Part shown: positions 6,143-8,511 of the stretch, one piece after another | Layout: each line of letters opens with the position of its first letter | Numbering within the stretch: the stretch's first letter is position 1 | Source: Candidatus Berkelbacteria bacterium | Lineage (GTDB): Bacteria; Patescibacteriota; UBA1384; UBA12157; JAENIV01 | Length of the DNA stretch: 8,511 nucleotides | Direction: 5' to 3' | Assembly: GCA_016844295.1 (NCBI GenBank) | Contig: JAENIV010000042.1 | Location: 1 to 8,511, forward strand | Translations under genes and position numbers: made by a program | The notes under the pieces: generated by a model | The model's input: the letters and a program-made list of their open reading frames with translations, nothing else | What the model was told of the DNA's origin: nothing | Databases searched by the model: none

Positions 6143-8355
6143 AACTCGAATTTTCTAGTATCAACATTAAAACGGAAAGTTTCACCTTCCTTATTTTCAG
6201 CTACATAAATCTTTCTTAAAATCATCTGCCGAGCACTAACATCAAAACTATCAAATTTAACGGTTATATTTACTTTCTCGTTTAATATTGGCAACGCATC
6301 CTTGACACTTTCAAGTAAAATATCTTTTTGTCCACTTAGATCATTAATCTGTACGATTCTCTTATCATAAGAAGCATATATATCTTCCAGGATGAAACTA
6401 ATATTTCCGTCTTGTGTGAGATTATTTTGATCATATGATACTTTCGAATCTATAACATTTTTATTCTTGACATCATCTTCAAAAATGGGCAATGGTTCGC
6501 CGTCGATGCTTGTTGAAGCAACATCAAAATATTTCAGTATTGTTGGTAAAATATCGACTGTACGCGCATACGGCATTTCGCTTTTTTTAACGCCGGGACC
6601 ATAAAACATAATTGGTACTAAAGACTGTTGGCTATTAAGACTTCCGTGAGAACCTACCAAAACGTTTTTTGCGACATAATAAGGTGTAAAGTCCCAACCG
6701 TCGGTAGCAACAATGTGTAAAGTAGCGGAATTTTTATTTTCGAAAGAATAACTTATTCGCCTAATTGCATCCGGATAATGTTCGAGGTACGTTAATTTAA
6801 GCCATTCTAAATCACTTAACCAATCTTTGCTATCGATGTGTTTTTTAATTTCTGGATTTTGTATGTACTCCAGAGGATCCTCACCTTTGACGACCGTGTA
6901 TTGGAATTCTTTAACACTCCCATTCGCTCTTTCTTTAATGGTCGCTTGGCCGTTACGAGAATAGACGTTAAAAACATCTTGTCTGGGGTTAGTAAATACC
7001 AAGCCTATTCCGGGAGAATATTCAAACATTCGCTCGATAACATTAATATCCGTCCCTCCAATATGATATTGAGAGAGCATTTCATCCGTTGTTTTAATAT
7101 CCCAACTTTCACGAATCACTTTTCCCGATACATCTTTTTCCTGGCCTTTAATATATATTAACCCGTCGCTATTGCCGCCCCATAAGGAAACTGAATTATA
7201 ATCATTATTAAACTTAGCCTTAGTCCCTACATAAAAATTCGCTTCAAAACTACCCCAGGCAGGAATCAGAGACCACTTGAGCGATTTGAATGTATTAAAA
7301 CGCATGTCGTTGATAATGTTATCTAGTGTTACATGATTCTTAACTTCACCCATTCCGTGGTCCGATGCCAGAACAAACAAAGTTTTATCGAATATTCCTT
7401 TATCTTTATATAATTGAAAAATTTCCCCTACATATTTATCCATCTTTAAATACAGATCAACTGATTTTTCGTTTGATAATAGACTATTGTGGGTTTGATG
7501 ATCAATATCAGGCAATGTCATAATTACGATTTTGGGGATTTCTTTTTTACTCGTACCGCTTAAAAAATCGCCCAAATTCACTACTTGTTTTGCCCGTCGA
7601 ACGACCTGCTCATCGTGGGGTGTACCAGGAATAAATAAAGAGCACCCCCTATTGGCAATTTGTAACACATCAGCTGATTTTACTTTAGGAAAATATTCGC
7701 ATAAAGTTTTAATATTTTTGTTTAAAATATTAGCGTGTTGAAGTATACCTAAGCCAATATATGAGGTGTGTTTTCGTTCAACCGGATCAAATTGCCTTTG
7801 CCCCATTACCCCGGTATTTCGTGGGTATGAACCCGTGACAATACCTGTGTGTGCCGGGATACTCGATGACGGCCAAACTGCAACACCATTGGCAGTGAAA
7901 GATCCGTTTTGAATAAAATATTTTGAAATATTAGGAAAAGCCTGGCTGATAGTGGTTAAATAATTTGACTGGTCGTCTAAACCACTCATAAATAATTTTT
8001 TCGCTTGAACTAAACTGGCTCCGTCGGCCACCATAATAACCAAATATTTATCGTCTGGAGTCAATTTCTGCTTATCCGAAGCGAATCGAGATAAATAAAC
8101 TCCACCATAGACCAAATCGAAAAACATTATGAGCAAAAATATCGTTAAAAAAGCAAATTTAATAACTTTTGAAAATTTTCTTTTGGGTTTACGCCAAAAG
8201 CGATAAATAACCCAAGGGACAATTCCAAATATACAAGCGATAATAAAAATAACCAAAGATCCGAATAATCCGATATTTGAACCCGTAAAATAGAAAAAAC
8301 CTATATAAAAGAGACCTAAGACTATTACTAAATAATAGAACGGTATTTTTTTAAT
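6139..8355 (-). CDS. Membrane-anchored alkaline-phosphatase-superfamily protein (phosphodiesterase/NPP-like), probable AUU start
   Basis: Numbering is from TTG at 8256 (705 residues). Metal and catalytic sites of the superfamily are visible: Asp78 in VIMVADGA, the likely nucleophile Ser132 in SSSIPAHTGIVTG, Asp252 and His256 in DIDHQTH, Asp299-His300 in ASDHGMG, and His537 in VGSHGSL. The domain ends with DILPTILKYFDV. Such enzymes hydrolyse or transfer phosphate mono- or diesters; the substrate is unknown. The TTG start looks wrong: the frame is open upstream and has AAGGAGGGG just before ATT at 8355-8353, giving MKKIPFYYLV if ATT initiates. This adds 33 residues and a first membrane helix, for 738 residues and two or three N-terminal helices with a basic loop (WRKPKRK). 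The catalytic domain then faces outside. It overlaps the glycosyltransferase by ATGA. Confidence 0.85.
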   Translation of the reverse strand: MKKIPFYYLVIVLGLFYIGFFYFTGSNIGLFGSLVIFIIACIFGIVPWVIYRFWRKPKRKFSKVIKFAFLTIFLLIMFFDLVYGGVYLSRFASDKQKLTPDDKYLVIMVADGASLVQAKKLFMSGLDDQSNYLTTISQAFPNISKYFIQNGSFTANGVAVWPSSSIPAHTGIVTGSYPRNTGVMGQRQFDPVERKHTSYIGLGILQHANILNKNIKTLCEYFPKVKSADVLQIANRGCSLFIPGTPHDEQVVRRAKQVVNLGDFLSGTSKKEIPKIVIMTLPDIDHQTHNSLLSNEKSVDLYLKMDKYVGEIFQLYKDKGIFDKTLFVLASDHGMGEVKNHVTLDNIINDMRFNTFKSLKWSLIPAWGSFEANFYVGTKAKFNNDYNSVSLWGGNSDGLIYIKGQEKDVSGKVIRESWDIKTTDEMLSQYHIGGTDINVIERMFEYSPGIGLVFTNPRQDVFNVYSRNGQATIKERANGSVKEFQYTVVKGEDPLEYIQNPEIKKHIDSKDWLSDLEWLKLTYLEHYPDAIRRISYSFENKNSATLHIVATDGWDFTPYYVAKNVLVGSHGSLNSQQSLVPIMFYGPGVKKSEMPYARTVDILPTILKYFDVASTSIDGEPLPIFEDDVKNKNVIDSKVSYDQNNLTQDGNISFILEDIYASYDKRIVQINDLSGQKDILLESVKDALPILNEKVNITVKFDSFDVSARQMILRKIYVAENKEGETFRFNVDTRKFEL

Positions 8356-8356
8356 A

Positions 8357-8366
8357 TCCCCTCCTT
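8357..8366 (-). promoter_or_regulatory. Strong Shine-Dalgarno that points to an AUU start
   Basis: On the minus strand AAGGAGGGG lies about 4 nt before ATT at 8355-8353. No ATG, GTG or TTG occurs at a workable distance in frame; the nearest usual start is TTG at 8256, about 100 nt further on with no Shine-Dalgarno. This decides the proposed start of the phosphatase-like gene. Confidence 0.6.
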
Positions 8367-8381
8367 TATGTATTCAATAAC

Positions 8382-8410
8382 ATTTTATCAACAAAAAAAG
8401 CCTTAAGCAA
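8382..8410 (-). promoter_or_regulatory. Possible promoter of the phosphatase-glycosyltransferase operon
   Basis: TTGCTT (8410-8405) and TAAAAT (8387-8382) are separated by 17 nt on the minus strand. The -10 matches 5 of 6 consensus bases; the -35 is weak and lies within the 3' end of the RNase P RNA gene. Read-through from rnpB is an alternative source of transcription. Confidence 0.3.
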
Positions 8411-8511
8411 TCGATAAGCCAGGTTTTGTTTGGGCGATATCTATCTATGCGTCGGGACTCTTGGACATCGGACCGAGCAGGTCTTGATGATATTTAGAGC
8501 CCATCCGACTT
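8394..8511 (-). ncRNA. rnpB: RNase P RNA, 3' end (partial, runs off the right edge)
   Basis: This is the catalytic RNA that trims the 5' leader of tRNA precursors. On the minus strand the conserved 3' block reads TAGATAGATATCGCCC, then ACAAAACCTGGCTTATCG. It matches the bacterial pattern TAGATGAATGACTGTCC...ACAGAACCCGGCTTATCG. The RNA is followed by a T run (the A's at 8393-8399), consistent with its terminator. The 3' boundary is approximate. The 5' portion with P4 and the specificity domain lies outside the window. Confidence 0.85.

Noticed and set aside
1..8511. CRISPR array
   Set aside because: No regularly spaced direct repeats are present; the only repeats are the 12-mer pair and the palindromes near the tRNA.

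Overview
The window is AT-rich and tightly packed: neighbouring genes overlap by ATGA or TAATG. It carries a small stand-alone GIY-YIG nuclease, a tRNA without an encoded CCA, and short envelope genes. Together this suggests a streamlined uncultivated bacterium, possibly of the Patescibacteria/CPR type. No phylogenetic marker is complete here, so the taxonomic guess is weak.

Layout. Bases 1-632 (minus) hold the N-terminal part of a beta-class DNA methyltransferase that runs off the left edge, with a good sigma70-type promoter at 668-696. Next, all on minus and read from right to left, comes a small gene set: a PD-(D/E)XK nuclease-like gene broken by a -1 frame change at an A AAA AAG run (2837-1792), a zinc-ribbon protein coupled to it by TAATG (1792-1409), and an N-acetylmuramoyl-L-alanine amidase whose C-terminus has been knocked out of frame (1363-719). 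Bases 2838-3166 are a non-coding divergent region rich in hairpins, including a strong plus-strand terminator. A large serine recombinase follows on plus (3167-4453). With the methyltransferase and the nuclease it looks like an accessory, mobile or defence-type island in partial decay.

Right of the island are tRNA-Gln(UUG) (4665-4595, minus) and a GIY-YIG nuclease gene just upstream of it (4934-4671, minus). The GIY-YIG gene sits between two copies of the tRNA's 5' end (12 bp exact) and is preceded by two tandem 18-nt palindromes. This looks like an insertion that rebuilt the tRNA.

Bases 5036-8511 look like stable core genome, all on minus: the 3' end of RNase P RNA (right edge), a membrane-anchored alkaline-phosphatase-superfamily protein that appears to start at AUU behind a strong Shine-Dalgarno, and a GT28 / MGDG-synthase-type glycosyltransferase overlapping it by ATGA. 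The last two probably form an envelope-lipid operon.

The best leads for something new are the GIY-YIG/palindrome/tRNA unit, the structured 2860-3015 region, and the two frame changes in the island. The frame changes could be programmed, real decay, or assembly error.
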